Part shown: piece by piece, positions 63,646-64,000 of the stretch
How the letters are laid out: each line of letters opens with the position of its first letter
Numbering within the stretch: the stretch's first letter is position 1
Program-made: the position numbers and the translations under genes
Assembly (NCBI RefSeq): GCF_000802225.1
Contig: NZ_JTDI01000004.1
Coordinates: forward strand, 238,589-302,588
Length of the DNA stretch: 64,000 bases
Direction of reading: 5' to 3'
Origin: Novosphingobium malaysiense
GTDB taxonomy: Bacteria > Pseudomonadota > Alphaproteobacteria > Sphingomonadales > Sphingomonadaceae
The notes under the pieces: generated by a model
What the model was told of the DNA's origin: nothing
Seen by the model: only the letters and a program-made list of their open reading frames with translations
The model's database searches: none

Positions 63646-64000
63646 TCAATCGCGGGTAAACCCCAGCGCCAGCCTTGCGAGTTCGGGGAAGGCCTTTGCG
63701 CGTTCCCTGGCCTGTGCGTTGGCTGCGGTACCGCGGATGACGCGGCCTTTGATGCCGTGGAAGATCGCGGCGAGGCGGAAGAAGTTGAAGGCCATATAGT
63801 AGCGGTAGTCGGGCAGGCTCTCGCGGCCCGTGCGGCGGCAGTAGGCGGCGACGTAGTCCTCTTCGCTCGGGATGCCGAGCGCGGCGATGTCCGCGCCGCC
63901 CAGCCCTGCCACGATGTGCGGCGGCATGTGGTACATCATCGCGTGATAGGCGAAGTCCGCCAGCGGATGGCCCAGCGTCGAAAGCTCCCAGTCGAGCACG
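63646..64000 (-). CDS. APH-type phosphotransferase family protein (5' end outside window)
   Basis: The last 117 or so codons of an aminoglycoside-phosphotransferase-fold protein. VLDWELSTLGHPLADFAYHAMMYHM carries the Asp of the DWE metal-binding motif; YRYYMAFNFFRLAAIFHGIKGRVIRGTAAN matches the acyl-CoA dehydrogenase-associated (ACAD10-like) branch. Such proteins are often near fatty-acid or terpenoid catabolism genes. The GTG at 63999 is internal; the gene continues past the window edge. Confidence 0.88.
   Translation of the reverse strand, partial: VLDWELSTLGHPLADFAYHAMMYHMPPHIVAGLGGADIAALGIPSEEDYVAAYCRRTGRESLPDYRYYMAFNFFRLAAIFHGIKGRVIRGTAANAQARERAKAFPELARLALGFTRD

Noticed and set aside
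63422..63649. 75-codon leftward frame between the hybrid kinase and the phosphotransferase
   Set aside because: Poor protein character, no ribosome site and no conserved motif; treated as intergenic.

Overview
The window is GC-rich alphaproteobacterial chromosomal DNA, most likely from a nitrogen-fixing member of the Sphingomonadales (Novosphingobium/Sphingomonas-like). This placement is an inference. It rests on the NTF2-like/SDR catabolic genes, the GGAAC-N16/17-CGTT promoters typical of the alphaproteobacterial stress sigma factor EcfG, and the hut pathway that uses HutF and HutG. No rRNA, tRNA, CRISPR array or insertion sequence was recognised.

1-14.5 kb, nitrogen fixation. nifH-nifD-nifK-nifE run leftward and nifE is cut by the window edge. 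A second leftward operon starts at nifB and continues with an FdxN ferredoxin, a TPR-like protein, two NifZ proteins, a DUF3024-like protein, a small DUF6129-like protein, a DegT-fold protein that has lost its PLP lysine, a [2Fe-2S] ferredoxin, BolA, a CGFS glutaredoxin and a two-domain Mop protein. A third leftward operon holds a second FdxN, the 4Fe-4S leucine-rich-variant protein, NifT and a SIR2-like protein. Each operon has a -24/-12 (sigma54) promoter and at least one NifA site (TGT-N10-ACA). A fourth sigma54 promoter faces away from nifH, shares its two NifA sites, and drives a small receiver-like protein that lacks the phospho-acceptor aspartate. nifA, nifN, nifX, nifU, nifS and nifV are not in the window.

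14.5-31.5 kb, transport and stress. An OPT-family transporter and a cation/proton antiporter are followed by a non-homologous end-joining set (ku, an MgtC-like gene, ligD), an ActF-like membrane protein, an FMN hydroxy-acid dehydrogenase, an orphan sensory-rhodopsin-transducer homologue, and a rightward run of a ThDP enzyme, a membrane protein, a gluconate-2-dehydrogenase-subunit-3-like protein, a GMC oxidoreductase, a DUF4396 protein and an SDR. Several start sites carry EcfG-type promoters.

31.5-40 kb, redox and carbohydrate. A glycosyltransferase, egtB-egtD for ergothioneine (EcfG-type promoter), a zinc alcohol dehydrogenase, an LLM-class oxidoreductase, a small unknown gene, a GalT-like protein and a TreT-like glycosyltransferase. 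A perfect FNR/FixK-type box lies upstream of the TreT-like gene.

40-50 kb, catabolism and storage. An overlapping operon alternates NTF2-like and SDR genes. Two of its SDRs have Phe at the catalytic Tyr position. PHA synthase, a large-subunit catalase, another SDR and another NTF2-like gene follow.

50-57.4 kb, histidine utilisation: hutF-hutC leftward and hutI-hutH-hutG-hutU rightward, around a perfect palindromic operator. 57.4-64 kb: a PilZ protein, a CheB-type methylesterase, a 1477-residue CheB-CheR-PAS-GAF-PAS-kinase-receiver protein, and the end of an APH-family phosphotransferase cut by the window edge.
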